Below are positions 45,719 to 57,513 of a stretch of 64,000 nt of DNA, piece by piece. The DNA lies in NCBI RefSeq assembly GCF_000827885.1, contig NZ_JTKH01000024.1, forward strand, positions 1-64,000. Direction: 5' to 3'. The notes beneath the pieces are model-generated. The model saw only the letters and a program-made list of their open reading frames with translations. It was not told the DNA's origin and searched no databases. The translations under genes and the position numbers were made by a program. The DNA comes from Vibrio renipiscarius (GTDB taxonomy: Bacteria; Pseudomonadota; Gammaproteobacteria; Enterobacterales; Vibrionaceae). Each line of letters opens with the position of its first letter. Positions within the stretch are counted from its first letter, which is position 1.

Positions 45719-48270
45719 TTACGACACGGCTTTATAAAAGTGATCGCGATAATGAATAAACGCCACATTTAAATCGCGCTCTCTGAGCGGCTTAACGATG
45801 ACATAGTTGGCTCCGGCGGCCATAAATGCGACTTCCGTTGCTTTCACATTGTCTGCAGTGCATGCATAGATTGGAACAGAAAGAGCAAGTTTCTCTCGTA
45901 TGGCTTGAGTCGTCTCAATACCACTTAAGCTAGGCAATTGATTATCCATTAAAATCAGATCTGTGAGATTGCCCTCTTCAAGGTGTTTGACGGCGTCACA
46001 ACCATTTTGAACCCAAGTGACCCTCATCCCGTACTTTTCGCAGAACGCTCGCGCGATAAAGGCATTGGTGTGATTATCTTCTACCAATAACACGTTGAGT
46101 GTTCGATCAAACATGTTTTCCGGTCGTTCCAATAAATGCCCGATGAATGCCTCGCCTGTCGAGGTGGTCACTTGCATTGGCAGCGTAACGTTGAACTGAG
46201 TACCACGACCTAATTCACTTTCTACACTAATTGTTCCATCGAGTAATTCAACAAGGTTATAAACAATCGCAAGCCCAAGACCACTGCCCCCATATTCACG
46301 AGTTGTGGTCGCTTCAGCCTGAACGAACGGCTCAAAAATATGCGTGAGTCTGCTTTGCTCGATACCAATACCGGTGTCTTCAACATGAATGCTAAGCACC
46401 GTCTCTTCATCACGATGGTGCAAATTCAAGCTGACATTAATACGGCCGTGATGAGTAAATTTGATCGCATTGCTCACTAGATTAAATAGAATTTGATTGA
46501 GCCTAACTTGGTCGCTAAACACGATTTGATCCGCATTAATATTACTGATCATCGCGAATGCGATGCCTCTTTGCTTACAAAGTGGTTGGTAGATCTTTTC
46601 TATGGTGCTGGCCAGTTCGAGCAAACGAAACTCCGCTTGCTGGATGTGAAATTTGCCTTGTTCGATTTTAGAAAAATCCAATATATCGTTAAGAACGGCT
46701 AACAAATGCTCGCCACTGTTTATCAACACATCGACATGCTCAACATCATCGGCTTGGTGCATCGTATTTTTCAGTAGTTGGGAGACCCCTAAAATACCAT
46801 TGAGTGGCGTTCGCAATTCATGACTCATTTTGGCTAAGAAATCAGCCCTCAATCGAGCTAATTCCTCGGCCTCTTCTCTTGCTGCGCGACTTTGGCGTTC
46901 CGCTTCGACAAAACTCGTCACATCTTGGCCTTGAGCCATAATGCTGCGGGTTACGTTATCAATTACGATAGGAGAGAAGTTCCAACGATAGGTTTTCTCG
47001 CCGATTTCAATATTGATCCCAGTTAAAGACGCTCCGTTCGCACACATCCGTATTTGCGGCACCAATTTGTTTAAGAGCGAAGCAAATAACTCATCGCCAC
47101 CCTCGCAGAAACTTCGCTCTGCCGCTGGGTTCATTCTGACCAAATACCCAGAGGTATCCCACAACGTGATCGGTGACAAAGAGTAGTTAAAGAGATCGGC
47201 AAATTGCTTCTCTTGCTCATTTAAACGGCGGAATGAACGCTGGAACGACTTACCAATCTTATTAAATTCTGCAATGTCAGAGCCTTTAAATATTTCGACG
47301 CGCTTGGCCTCAATACTTTGCTCTGTATACATCATGAGGTTTTTTAGCTCTTTCGAGACACGCTGACGAAGCCAATAGCGACTCGAGATTGCGATAATAA
47401 TCAGAACCCCCAGCGCCCCTGCAATCCAAAAATAGTGCCCTTGCATTAACAACGCTATGTGGCTGTTATCTTCTATCGTATAGACCGAAATAAAGGTAAC
47501 AACGCCGTTGATGGTAAGGTCAACACGCGACACCATGTAATCATTGGTGTTTAATTTTGGTGAATATTGATTTAACCAATCAACATGGCGCAGATTCTGT
47601 TTACTGCTACTCGCAATGATTTCACTGCCAACGGTCAGCGCGACTTCGTCCACATTGCTGCCATCAAGCAATGCTCGTACTAACGAGAAATTATTATTAA
47701 GTACAATACCCACATAAAGATCACCGACAACCTCGCCATCATTCATTGCAATCAATGACGTGCGGCGAATCATTAAATAACGCATACCGAGTGAGGACGG
47801 CGTTTGAGAAAGATACCAATCATTACCCGTCACTAGGTCATTGCGTATATGTGACAACTGTAAATCCGAGATACCATAAAAACGGTGATTCTCATCATTC
47901 CAAATAACCTCGTTTCCTTTTGAAATAAAACGAAAATCTGGAGACAAGTCGGGGTCTATCTGATCGATACCGTTAAAAAATTGACTGATCGTTTCCGATT
48001 CGGCTCCCCGCATAGAAGAGATCAATGCGAGGCTCCGACTGTAGCTATCTTGTTGTATTTCTACCGAATCGAGTCTGAAATTGAAAATTTCTTGGATCAA
48101 GCTGGTCGTTTGCAACTTTGAACGAGCGACTTCTTGCGTCACGACCTGACGATTCACTTGATAGTTTTGCATCAACACGACAAAGCTCATCACACCAATG
48201 GTGATGAATATCGAACGCGTAAGTAGCGTAGCAAGTTGATACTTGCCCGCACGCTTTTTCCAAAATTTCA

Positions 48271-48271
<1 letters not shown>
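45719..48271 (-). CDS. luxQ: Autoinducer-2 hybrid sensor kinase/phosphatase LuxQ
   Basis: 850 residues (V. harveyi LuxQ 859). Membrane helix about 17-37; LuxQ-periplasm domain about 50-275 (two PAS-like folds); helix about 280-298; cytoplasmic PAS-like region; HisKA with MSHELRTPLNGI (His about 484); HATPase with SGLGLAIVYNLV; receiver with VLLVEDNHTNAF and Asp about 776 in LILMDNQLPSLSG. All catalytic residues are present. It feeds phosphate to LuxU-LuxO at low AI-2. Its ATG overlaps the luxP stop by one base (TAATG). Its partner luxP carries a nonsense codon. Confidence 0.94.
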
Positions 48272-49368
<1,097 letters not shown>

Positions 49369-49472
49369 AAATTGTCTCTTATTAAACCTAGCGTGTTGAG
49401 GAATTGAGTACAATGCTAATTCCTTCAATTTATTGTTTTTATCTCTCTAAAAGAGTAATACATTTTTTATCT

Positions 49473-49790
49473 TTAGCTGTTATTTTCAGCCAAATTTATG
49501 CCGGCGAGTATATCATCCAGTGTCACTTTCCCTTCGATCAACGCTTCTTTTCGTGACTTAGCTATTTGTTTTAATTGATATTCAACTTTAGACGCTGTAC
49601 TGCGGTCATGACCTGCGGAGTGATGCCACGCTAAAACCAAAGGACCGTGCCCTCTTAATGCTTTCGCACCCGTACCATCGCAGTGTTGTTTAAAACGCCG
49701 CGACACGTCTGTCGTTATCCCACAATAAAGTCGATTGGAGCGTGTTCTCACAAAGTACACACTCCAATGCGTCGCGGTATTATTCGCCAT
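49473..49790 (-). CDS. GIY-YIG family protein (UPF0213, YhbQ-like)
   Basis: 105 residues. The nuclease-fold signature appears as WSVYFVRTRSNRLYCGITTD, followed by the catalytic-type Arg in VSRRFKQHCDGTGAKALRGH and a Glu in SKVEYQLKQ. YhbQ-type proteins are small stand-alone GIY-YIG domains; E. coli YhbQ has been reported to have DNase activity. Its start overlaps the end of the yceH-like gene by 11 bases, so the two are cotranscribed. Confidence 0.88.
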   Translation of the reverse strand: MANNTATHWSVYFVRTRSNRLYCGITTDVSRRFKQHCDGTGAKALRGHGPLVLAWHHSAGHDRSTASKVEYQLKQIAKSRKEALIEGKVTLDDILAGINLAENNS

Positions 49791-50439
49791 TCAAACGAGC
49801 AATCGTCGCGTTCAATTCCGCGACTTCTTCTCGCAATGCGATCACTTCCGCTTCCAATTCTTCCACGCGGGCTTTGGTGTTCACCGATGTACTGCTCGCA
49901 GACAACGCCGTTAACGCCTCTAAGTCAACCTCACCACTAAACAGGTGCTGATAACGAGATTCGCGTTTACCCGCTTCGCGAGGCAACTTCACAACCATTG
50001 CACCACCCTGAGCATTGGCCATTTTGTCTAATACCGCTTCCACTTCTTTCACATCATTAAAAGGCGCAAGACGATTTGTACGAGTGCGCAATTCGCCAGG
50101 CGTCTGCGCCCCACGTAATAGCAAGCAACATACAATCCCTTTCTCTTGAGCGGTTAGCTTAAGATCACCAAATTCTGTATTGCAGAAACGATGTTGATAT
50201 TTACTAGCTCGGCTATTAAAGCCACTTTCATCACTGACGAGACGACGGGCAACTAAACTATCAATGGCTTGTTGAACGTCTAAATCAGACAGTGCCAACA
50301 CAGGCTCACGATTACTTTTTTGGTTGCATGCCGCCGTTAGGCTATTGAGCGTAAGCGGGTAATAATCAGGTGTGGTGACTTCTTTTTCTATCAGGCAACC
50401 AATCACTCTTGCTTCAATCGGAGAGAGCTCAATATTCAT
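49780..50439 (-). CDS. yceH: YceH family protein (DUF480/UPF0502)
   Basis: 219 residues. Two winged-helix-like halves, the first with LSPIEARVIGCLIEKEVTTP and YYPLTLNSLTAACNQKSNRE, both diagnostic of DUF480, the second with GIVCCLLLRGAQTPGELRTR. A C-terminal coiled coil (about 185-219, VEELEAEVIALREEVAELNA) ends the protein. Function is unknown. ATG with AGGA upstream. Confidence 0.92.
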   Translation of the reverse strand: MNIELSPIEARVIGCLIEKEVTTPDYYPLTLNSLTAACNQKSNREPVLALSDLDVQQAIDSLVARRLVSDESGFNSRASKYQHRFCNTEFGDLKLTAQEKGIVCCLLLRGAQTPGELRTRTNRLAPFNDVKEVEAVLDKMANAQGGAMVVKLPREAGKRESRYQHLFSGEVDLEALTALSASSTSVNTKARVEELEAEVIALREEVAELNATIARLNGE

Positions 50440-50471
50440 AGGACATCCTTTTTACGTAAATTAAATATGAA

Positions 50472-50666
50472 TCAGTGTTCAGCCAAGAGGGGGATTCGCT
50501 TCATATTGCCATTTTGATCCAGCATGACAATTTTAGCGCGATTTAGCTCGACTTCGGTGATTTCTTGCTGTGTTCTTTCGAAGAGATACGCCTTAACCAG
50601 TTTCTGACTACGTACATCCGTTGATGATTCTTCAGCCTTAGGGACAATAATGTCGGAACTACGCAT
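50472..50666 (-). CDS. Small hypothetical protein
   Basis: 64 residues, MRSSDIIVPKAEESSTDVRS and following, ending RIPLLAEH. Soluble and charged; no motif recognised. It lies 32 bases upstream of yceH in the same direction and could be the first gene of that operon. The ribosome site is weak. Confidence 0.6.
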   Translation of the reverse strand: MRSSDIIVPKAEESSTDVRSQKLVKAYLFERTQQEITEVELNRAKIVMLDQNGNMKRIPLLAEH

Positions 50667-50860
50667 ATTTCAACACGTTATCATTCAGTGATTTTACAAA
50701 ATCATATATTGTTCCCGCGCTAGGCTCAATCACTCACGAAACGAATTGCTGATAAAAGCACCAACTTGTCTTAATGATTGATCTTAGTGCTGTAAACCCT
50801 TGCTCTGTTATGATTTAATCATTGTCAGTTAACGTTAAAACTAGGAAAGGAACCTATCCT

Positions 50861-51181
50861 ATGAGTGGTGTATTTGAAATCGTAGCTCAGGCTCGTCGTA
50901 AAAATAAATTGAAACGTGAGCTTATCGATAACGAGAAAAAAGTTCGCGATAACCGTAAACGTGTCGATCTGCTAGAAAACCTAATGGATTACATTGTTGC
51001 TGATATGTCTCATGATGAAATCGTTGCTATCGTGAAAAACATGAAAGCCGATTATGAAGACCGTGTTGATGATCACATCATCAAAAGTGCTGAAATCTCG
51101 AAAGAACGTCGTGACATCAGCCGTCGCATTCGCGAATTGACTGAAGCTGACAAGCAAGGTCAAAAAGGCCTTAAAAAATAA
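50861..51181 (+). CDS. tmaR: TmaR (YeeX/DUF496 family) polar PTS regulator
   Basis: 106 residues from ATG 50861 with AGGAAAGGAA upstream; a TTG at 50822 is unlikely. The family blocks [35 protein letters not shown] and [20 protein letters not shown] closely follow E. coli YeeX (109 residues), renamed TmaR. It is a long-helical protein. In E. coli TmaR clusters at the pole and holds enzyme I of the PTS there. The link to sugar uptake here is by homology only. Confidence 0.9.
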   Translation: MSGVFEIVAQARRKNKLKRELIDNEKKVRDNRKRVDLLENLMDYIVADMSHDEIVAIVKNMKADYEDRVDDHIIKSAEISKERRDISRRIRELTEADKQGQKGLKK

Positions 51182-51205
51182 TTTAGCCTTAATTATTTTG
51201 TGTTT

Positions 51206-51235
51206 GAGCCTGCATAATTTATGTGGGCTTTTTTA
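51206..51235 (+). terminator. Terminator after tmaR
   Basis: AGCC-tg-CATAA/TTATG-tg-GGCT interrupted stem followed by TTTTTTA. Confidence 0.75.
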
Positions 51236-51493
51236 CGTCTGCTGTTACACCAAAAGCAAGATCACCGTTACCCCCAACCTTCTAAATATTCCTCACTGAC
51301 AACAACTCTTGGGCCTTGATATCTCGACGCTGCAAGGGACTCGTTAACGGCTTAAGGTTTATCCTCCGTTTTATGACTGCTATATTTTCATTAACAATAC
51401 CCTATCATTGCCACTCATTGTGCCTGCAAAAACGGTCTGCCGCATCGTGGTTTTCATGAGTTGATAGAAGATAAATAATGAGAGGATAAATCT
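51236..51493. other. Gene-less stretch before the YgjV-like gene
   Basis: No gene seen. The end contains AGAGGATAAA, the ribosome site of the next gene. Confidence 0.35.
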
Positions 51494-51727
51494 ATGGGGA
51501 TTAATGGAATCGAACTTTTAGGCTACGCCGCCTCAATCATGGTCGCACTATCACTGACAATGAAAGACATCATCAAATTACGCGTACTTAACTTTATTGG
51601 CTGCACACTTTTCACCGGCTATGGCTTGATGATTGACTCAATGCCGGTGGTTCTCACTAATGGTTTTATTGCGTGTGTTAATGTCTACTTTTTACTCAAA
51701 ATGCGCAGGGAAAATAGGCACCATTAG
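51494..51727 (+). CDS. Small YgjV-type inner-membrane protein
   Basis: 77 residues with three short hydrophobic helices (IELLGYAASIMVALSLTM; LNFIGCTLFTGYGLMI; PVVLTNGFIACVNVYFLL). The pattern of Gly and the NxxxxxxNxYFL end recall the small YgjV/Imp family and related SWEET-like half transporters, but it is shorter than E. coli YgjV. Function unknown. ATG with AGAGGA upstream. Converges with glpK. Confidence 0.7.
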   Translation: MGINGIELLGYAASIMVALSLTMKDIIKLRVLNFIGCTLFTGYGLMIDSMPVVLTNGFIACVNVYFLLKMRRENRHH

Positions 51728-51807
51728 ATAGACGCGCACTCGCACAGTAAAATGACAGTACACGAGTGAATTACGATAAATGAACCGATATAAGTGCAGA
51801 AAAGACG

Positions 51808-51839
51808 AAAGCCCTGCTGAGAAACAGAAACAGGGCTTT
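51808..51839. terminator. Terminator after glpK
   Basis: AAAGCCCTG/CAGGGCTTT with a 14-base loop. On the minus strand it is followed by CGTCTTTTC. It lies 28 bases past the glpK stop. Confidence 0.78.
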
Positions 51840-51866
51840 GATAAGCGATAACACCGCAATTAATGA

Positions 51867-53372
51867 TTAATCATTTTCAAGGTCAGCCCAAAGCTGAGCA
51901 CATTTCACCGCTTTCTTCCAACCTTTGTAACGACGCACTTGTTTCTCTTTATCGTCGCAAGGCGTAAATTTATCAGGCTGATTTTTATTGTCGCTAATCA
52001 GCGAAAGATCCGTCCAAAAACCACAACTCAAACCGGCCAAGTACGCTGCGCCTAATGCTGTCAGTTCACCGACTTGTGGACGAATGACAGGGGTACCCAA
52101 AACGTCGGCCTGAAATTGCATTAGAAATTGGTTTTTTACCGCTCCGCCATCCACATTAAGATAGGTTAAAGGGATTCCAGAATCCGCTTGCATCGCATCA
52201 AGGACATCTTTCGACTGATAAGCAATACTCTCTAATGTTGCTCTAACAATATGATTTGCGTTCACGCCTCGGGTTAAACCCACGATTGTCCCACGTGCAT
52301 GAGCATCCCAGTATGGCGCGCCCAACCCCGTAAATGCAGGGACGACATAGGCACCGTTAGCGGTCTCAACGGCAGTGGCCATCTCTTCGGATTGTTGCGC
52401 TGAATCGAGAATTTTTAATTCATCTCGTAGCCATTGAATCGCCGCTCCGCCCATAAACACCGACCCCTCTAGCGCATAGGTTGCTTCGCCTTTCGCGCCA
52501 CACGCTAGTGTGGTGAGCAATCCATGAGTTGAATCAACGCGCTTGTGACCGGTATTCATCAATAGAAAACAACCGGTTCCATAGGTGTTTTTCGCTTGGC
52601 CTGCCTCGGTACACTGCTGACCGAATAACGCCGCTTGTTGATCGCCGGCGACACCGCAGATCGGAATGGAATATCCACCTTCATAACCAACGCCGTACGA
52701 CGCAGACGAATGCTTAACCTCTGGCAACATTGAATGAGGAATATTGAACATGCGTAGCAGTTCATCATCCCATTTTTTCTCATCAATATTAAACAACATC
52801 GTTCGTGACGCGTTGGTATAGTCGGTCGCATGGACCTTACCGTGGGTCATCTTCCAGATCAGCCACGTATCGACGGTGCCAAACAACAATTCGCCGCGCT
52901 CTGCTTGTTCACGAGCACCCGTGACATTATCCAGAATCCATTGAATTTTTGTCGCTGAAAAATACGGGTCTAACACCAAACCGGTTTTGGTTTTGATAAC
53001 CGCGTCCGCGCCACTATCACGTAAATGATCACAAATCGTTGTGGTGCGACGACATTGCCATACAATGGCATTGTAAATAGGCTTACCGGTGCGCTTATTC
53101 CAAACGATGGTGGTTTCACGTTGGTTCGTGATGCCAATCGCTGCAACCTCATCACCATCAATCCCCGCTTTTGCGAGCGCTTCTGTGAGTGTGGCACTCT
53201 GGCTGGCATAGATTTCGAGTGGGTCGTGCTCTACCCAACCAGCATTCGGGTAAATTTGTTTAAACTCACGTTGCGCATCACTCACAATTTGACCGTGTTG
53301 ATCAAATACAATTGTTCTTGAGCTCGTCGTACCTTGATCCAGTGCGACAACATATTTTTTCTTTTCCGCCAC
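51867..53372 (-). CDS. glpK: Glycerol kinase
   Basis: 501 residues from GTG 53370-53372 with AGGA upstream (E. coli 502); the frame extends further upstream but the family starts here. FGGY-kinase features: [20 protein letters not shown], the glycerol-binding [29 protein letters not shown] and [20 protein letters not shown]. It phosphorylates glycerol to sn-glycerol 3-phosphate, the GlpD substrate. No glpF is adjacent. Confidence 0.96.
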   Translation of the reverse strand: MAEKKKYVVALDQGTTSSRTIVFDQHGQIVSDAQREFKQIYPNAGWVEHDPLEIYASQSATLTEALAKAGIDGDEVAAIGITNQRETTIVWNKRTGKPIYNAIVWQCRRTTTICDHLRDSGADAVIKTKTGLVLDPYFSATKIQWILDNVTGAREQAERGELLFGTVDTWLIWKMTHGKVHATDYTNASRTMLFNIDEKKWDDELLRMFNIPHSMLPEVKHSSASYGVGYEGGYSIPICGVAGDQQAALFGQQCTEAGQAKNTYGTGCFLLMNTGHKRVDSTHGLLTTLACGAKGEATYALEGSVFMGGAAIQWLRDELKILDSAQQSEEMATAVETANGAYVVPAFTGLGAPYWDAHARGTIVGLTRGVNANHIVRATLESIAYQSKDVLDAMQADSGIPLTYLNVDGGAVKNQFLMQFQADVLGTPVIRPQVGELTALGAAYLAGLSCGFWTDLSLISDNKNQPDKFTPCDDKEKQVRRYKGWKKAVKCAQLWADLEND

Positions 53373-53418
53373 GTTATTATCCTGTGGGTCTATCATTCCC
53401 GTAATTATAGATAGAGAC

Positions 53419-53457
53419 AAAAACGAGAATAGCGCCAATGTCGCTATTCTCGTTTTT
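53419..53457. terminator. Bidirectional terminator between the OmpA-like gene and glpK
   Basis: Perfect 16-bp stem AAAAACGAGAATAGCG/CGCTATTCTCGTTTTT with a seven-base loop. It ends the leftward OmpA-like gene just before the glpK leader. Confidence 0.95.
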
Positions 53458-53482
53458 CATTCTTATTTTGCGTGCTAAGTGA

Positions 53483-54124
53483 TTAATAATCGGTCGATAA
53501 TATAAAAACAACCTCCGCTCTTCGGTTGCACGCTTTGCCACTTTGGGTTGCATTATTGCAAACGGGCTCTGTTTCACCATAGCCGCGCGTGAACACCGAA
53601 CGAGTATCGACTTGATGCTTAACCAATGATTGCTTTACTGCATCCGCTCGTTTTACCGATAATTGGTCATTAAATTGTGCCGCCCCCGTATTATCCGCGT
53701 GCCCATCAATCACAACATCAATCTCTGGCTGAGAAGCAACGTAGCGCGCAATCATATCAAGCCAAGCGGCCGATTCTTGTGACACTTTTGACGAGCCAGT
53801 ATTGAACTTTATGGTGTCGACTAACTTAATCATTTTGTACTCGCCAGGTAGCACTTCAAAATTCAGATTATTTTGCGCTAAAAAATGCTCCAGAGAAGTG
53901 GTTTGGCTGCGCGTCGAATAACGACGTGACTGAGTGACGGAATGGACGCCATACGCCCCTTGCACATCAGCACGAGACGCGGTCGTCGCTTTCCCCCACT
54001 CTGGATGCATTAATTGCTGTTCATTTTGCGGCGCAGTAGAAAGCATATCATTGTTGAGGAAGTCACTAGGTAACGAACCACACCCCGTTAGGAACAATAG
54101 TACGCTTAGAGTTAATGCTCGCAT
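53483..54124 (-). CDS. OmpA-family peptidoglycan-associated lipoprotein
   Basis: 213 residues. Lipobox LLFLTGCG at the N-terminus (Cys 15 lipidated). A linker of about 70 residues precedes the OmpA_C domain from about 95, with IKFNTGSSKVSQES, VVIDGHADNTGAAQFNDQLS and KRADAVKQSL, the Asp and Arg that bind diaminopimelate. It ends with a Cys pair (VCNNATQSGKACNRR). It should anchor the outer membrane to peptidoglycan. Single-gene unit. Confidence 0.88.
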   Translation of the reverse strand: MRALTLSVLLFLTGCGSLPSDFLNNDMLSTAPQNEQQLMHPEWGKATTASRADVQGAYGVHSVTQSRRYSTRSQTTSLEHFLAQNNLNFEVLPGEYKMIKLVDTIKFNTGSSKVSQESAAWLDMIARYVASQPEIDVVIDGHADNTGAAQFNDQLSVKRADAVKQSLVKHQVDTRSVFTRGYGETEPVCNNATQSGKACNRRAEVVFILSTDY

Positions 54125-54380
54125 TGAATTTCCATTTTTATCGAATGAGTACTTAAACTGTATCGTTCAGCTGCGCTATTTCTTTAGGGCGGAAGACGAA
54201 ATTTTTATCCATGGGGCCATTCTCTCTTCTCACCCACAATGTGTCTCCGAAACGAACTAATGCCACTAAGTTGTTAGAAATTGCTAATCTAAAGTTATAA
54301 CCGTTTGTTAAATCCAAACTTAACGGTAAAATCGACCCACTTTGAATGCGTATCCATTACGCACGTAACGAGAAACTAAT

Positions 54381-54995
54381 ATGAAAAAATTGATCGCTTT
54401 ATTCTTGCTGGGCGTCTCCGCGCTATTGACGGGCTGCTCTGACAACATCGTCCCTGTTGAAGGAAAACAATATTCAAAGCTTCCTGCTAACTTGTCGACT
54501 TACCGCCTTCCACAAGTGACTGAAGTCTTCTCTTTAAATTGTGGCCATTGCGGCAAGATGGAAGCAGAAATTCCTAAACTTGAAAGCATGATCGATCAAT
54601 CTATCGGCAAAATCCATATCACGTTCAACGAGAGCGCACAAATTGGCGCGATGATTTACTACAGCGCAGAAATGCAACTCGGCCACAAACCAGACCACCA
54701 AATGATGCTTGAACTTTTTTCAGCGGTTCAAATGGCTGAAGGTTCAACGGCTGATCGCAAAGGCGCCATTGATCGCGTATTCCAAAGCCGTGATTTGATT
54801 TCACCTTACGATTTAGGCGAAGATGCGCAAACGCAACTTTTCCAAGCGATGCATCTTGCCGATGAAATCACCGCAAAAGGCGAAATTAGTTCAGTGCCAA
54901 CCTTTATCGTGAATGGCAAATACCTGATCATTACTTCTGGTCATGAAAATCTCGATAGCATCGCTGACACCATTCAATACCTTATTAAACAATAA
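54381..54995 (+). CDS. DsbA-family thiol:disulfide lipoprotein
   Basis: 204 residues. Lipobox SALLTGCS, so membrane-anchored, unlike soluble DsbA. The active site is CGHC in VFSLNCGHCGKMEAE. The cis-Pro loop is VPTFIVNG. The helical insert of DsbA lies between. The CGHC dipeptide differs from the CPHC of E. coli DsbA and suggests a less oxidising potential. The FKBP gene follows after 17 bases, so both may act in periplasmic protein folding. Confidence 0.88.
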   Translation: MKKLIALFLLGVSALLTGCSDNIVPVEGKQYSKLPANLSTYRLPQVTEVFSLNCGHCGKMEAEIPKLESMIDQSIGKIHITFNESAQIGAMIYYSAEMQLGHKPDHQMMLELFSAVQMAEGSTADRKGAIDRVFQSRDLISPYDLGEDAQTQLFQAMHLADEITAKGEISSVPTFIVNGKYLIITSGHENLDSIADTIQYLIKQ

Positions 54996-55012
54996 AAAAG
55001 TGGAAAGGATTC

Positions 55013-55486
55013 ATGAATAAATTTGTATTCCCAATTATTATTTTTGTTCTCGCTGGTTTCTTTATTTACCGCACTTGGACAAACCATAAAGCGGCAGACG
55101 TCAACTTCCAACAAGGCCAAGCCTTTTTGTTGGAAAATGGCGCTAAGCAAGGCATAACAACGACTGAAAGTGGCCTTCAATACGAAGTGCTACATAAAGG
55201 CGAAGGCGACGTTCACCCAACCACTGCCAACAAGGTGAAAGTTCACTATCATGGCACTTTGATTGACGGTACGGTATTTGATAGCTCAGTCGATCGTGGC
55301 GAGCCGATTGTTTTCGGTTTAGGCCAAGTGATCAAAGGCTGGCAAGAAGGCTTAACGTACATGACTGTCGGTGATAAATTCCGTCTCTTTATTCCAAGTA
55401 CTTTAGCGTACGGCAAAAGCGGAACTGGCCCTATCCCAGGTTCAGCGACTCTTATTTTTGATGTTGAACTCATCGAAATTCAATAA
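55013..55486 (+). CDS. FKBP-type peptidyl-prolyl cis-trans isomerase, membrane-anchored
   Basis: 157 residues. One N-terminal membrane helix (FVFPIIIFVLAGFFIYRTW) anchors a periplasmic FKBP domain: VKVHYHGTLIDGTVFDSSVD, VIKGWQEGLTYMTVGDKFRL and STLAYGKSGTGPIPGSATLI keep the Tyr, Phe, Asp and Trp of the active pocket. AAAGGATTC precedes the ATG. Last gene of a dsbA-like/fkp pair. Confidence 0.93.
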   Translation: MNKFVFPIIIFVLAGFFIYRTWTNHKAADVNFQQGQAFLLENGAKQGITTTESGLQYEVLHKGEGDVHPTTANKVKVHYHGTLIDGTVFDSSVDRGEPIVFGLGQVIKGWQEGLTYMTVGDKFRLFIPSTLAYGKSGTGPIPGSATLIFDVELIEIQ

Positions 55487-55507
55487 GACGTATACCGCGT
55501 TCTAAAC

Positions 55508-55536
55508 AAAAAACCGCCCAAGGGCGGTTTTTTTAT
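55508..55536 (+). terminator. Terminator after the FKBP gene
   Basis: AAAAAACCGCCC/GGGCGGTTTTTT with a two-base loop; T-tract follows. Confidence 0.93.
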
Positions 55537-55595
55537 TTCTAAACACTGACTGAGTATTGCCGTGACAAATATCTTTCCGGCTACCGTTCTATCGG

Positions 55596-56261
55596 CTACT
55601 TGTGCTTGTCTTGTATGTATTGCTTACTCACATCAACCAATGCGACGTCTTTAAAGAAACTTCTTCCTAACAAAACGGGAAACGTCAGGTGAGTACGATC
55701 GGCTAACGTGAATTCAGTTTTTTCTTTCATGTCGCCAATTTCAATCCACGCTTGGACAACAGCACGACGCTGTGTTCCATCGGCACTCGACTGACGAATT
55801 TTCACCCATCGCTCAACCGGTAACGCGATTTCTTTGCTCTTCACACCATCATGTTCAATCTTAAACTTGACCCAGTCATTCCCATCTCGTTCAAAAGGCA
55901 CAATATCTATCGCACTGATGGATGACGTCGTCGCGCCTGTATCGATACGGGCCTTAAAGGACTGCTCTAAGCCTGGTAAATACACCCACTCTTTTTCACC
56001 TAAAATCAGTCGTCCGTCTGACGTCTTTTTCGCTTTGACCACAGGAGGTTTTGGCTTTTCAGCCGGTTTGACTTCCGGTTCTGGCGTCACTTCAGGCTTT
56101 ATGTCTGGTTTAGGTTCTGCCGGGACAACGGGCTGTTCAACCTTAGGAGGCGTGACTTGAGGTTTGCTTTCTGGTTCAACCGGTTGTTGATTCGTGTTTG
56201 CACAAGCAACCAATCCACCACACAGTAATAATGGAATTAGTGTTTTCCACGATCTTTTCAT
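55596..56261 (-). CDS. Retropepsin-like lipoprotein (ATP-dependent zinc protease family)
   Basis: 221 residues. Lipobox GGLVACAN. A Pro/Glu/Lys-rich linker (about 25-75) follows, then the PF05618-type domain: KEWVYLPGLEQSFKARIDTG, ATTSSI with the aspartic protease-like DTGA motif, and TFPVLLGRSFFKDVALVDVS. The family name is historic; members are retropepsin-like aspartic peptidases without a visible ATP site. Probably outer-membrane or periplasmic. Monocistronic. Confidence 0.82.
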   Translation of the reverse strand: MKRSWKTLIPLLLCGGLVACANTNQQPVEPESKPQVTPPKVEQPVVPAEPKPDIKPEVTPEPEVKPAEKPKPPVVKAKKTSDGRLILGEKEWVYLPGLEQSFKARIDTGATTSSISAIDIVPFERDGNDWVKFKIEHDGVKSKEIALPVERWVKIRQSSADGTQRRAVVQAWIEIGDMKEKTEFTLADRTHLTFPVLLGRSFFKDVALVDVSKQYIQDKHK

Positions 56262-56331
56262 TCATTCCCCCAACATACTTCATTACAACAAAGGCTCCTA
56301 AGAGCCTTTAAACTAATCGTTAACCACCGCC

Positions 56332-57513
56332 TTAAGAGACGTTCATTATTGCTTCGGCCACATAAGGGATGTCTTTTTCCGTTAGACCTGCGATGTTTAT
56401 ACGGCCGTCACCTACGCCATAAATTCCATACTCTTCACGGAGTTGCGACATTTGACCTTGGCTAAAGCCTAGCACAGTAAACATGCCTTTGTGGGATTCT
56501 ATGAAATCGAATTGTGACGTTTTGTGTGTATTTCGTAATTCGTCACATAAACTTTTGCGCAGGCTTAACAAACGCTGTTGCATTTCACACAGCTCTTGCT
56601 TCCAGATGTCCGTTAAACCTTGATTTTGCAGAATCGTTTTGACTAACGCGGCACCATGATCGGGTGGCATCGTGTAGGTCGATCGTGCCAATGTCAGCAA
56701 CTTACCTTTCGCATTGCTCACATCACTGGCGGATTGACCAATGACAATGGCGGCCCCTGTTCGCTCGCGGTAAAGACCAAAATTTTTGGAGCACGAGGTG
56801 GTAATCAACATTTCAGGGACGTTATTGGCCATAAATCGAACGCCTTTCGCGTCTTCATCCAGACCATCACCAAATCCTTGGTAGGCGATGTCAACAAATG
56901 GGGTGAAACCATTTTTCTGTGCCAGCTGCGTAATTTGTTGCCATGCATCAAAATCAATATCAGCGCCGGTTGGATTGTGGCAGCAGCCGTGTAATAACAC
57001 GACATCATCTTTACCCGCTTTCGACAAGTCTTCCAACATTCTCGTTTTATCAACTTGCTTCGTCTCAGCACTAAAATATTGATAATATTTTACTTTTAAT
57101 CCTGCCGCTTCCATTACTGGTTTGTGATTAACGTAGCTAGGATTCGATATCCAAACGGTGGTATTTGGCTGCGCAACTTTCATGAGATCGCCCAGCATGC
57201 GCAAAGCACCACTTGCTCCCGGAGTTTGCACGGCGGCGACACGATCGAATACAGAAGTGCCGTCTAGTACTAGATTAACCATCGCATGGTTAAATTCTTC
57301 ACACCCCGCAAGGCCGACATACGATTTCGTTTTTTGCGTTGCGACAACGATGTCCTGAGCTTGCGAAATAGCACGCATGATCGGTGTTTCGCCCGCGCTA
57401 TTTTTATAGACCCCAATGCCTAGATCCACTTTTTCCGTTCTGGGATCATTTCGATAAGCCACCGATAAAGAAAGAATCGGATCCAATTGAGGTGTCGGTA
57501 AATGAGTAAACAT
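56332..57513 (-). CDS. Aromatic/aspartate aminotransferase (class I)
   Basis: 393 residues from ATG 57511-57513 (an upstream GTG at 57522 sits too close to AAAGGG). VDLGIGVYKNSAGETPIM, the substrate-binding YVGLAGCEEF, LLHGCCHNPTGADI and the PLP-Lys motif TTSCSKNFGLYRERTG identify the AspC/TyrB family. It exchanges amino groups between aspartate or aromatic amino acids and 2-oxoglutarate. The order next to nrdG/nrdD matches V. cholerae. Confidence 0.9.
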   Translation of the reverse strand: MFTHLPTPQLDPILSLSVAYRNDPRTEKVDLGIGVYKNSAGETPIMRAISQAQDIVVATQKTKSYVGLAGCEEFNHAMVNLVLDGTSVFDRVAAVQTPGASGALRMLGDLMKVAQPNTTVWISNPSYVNHKPVMEAAGLKVKYYQYFSAETKQVDKTRMLEDLSKAGKDDVVLLHGCCHNPTGADIDFDAWQQITQLAQKNGFTPFVDIAYQGFGDGLDEDAKGVRFMANNVPEMLITTSCSKNFGLYRERTGAAIVIGQSASDVSNAKGKLLTLARSTYTMPPDHGAALVKTILQNQGLTDIWKQELCEMQQRLLSLRKSLCDELRNTHKTSQFDFIESHKGMFTVLGFSQGQMSQLREEYGIYGVGDGRINIAGLTEKDIPYVAEAIMNVS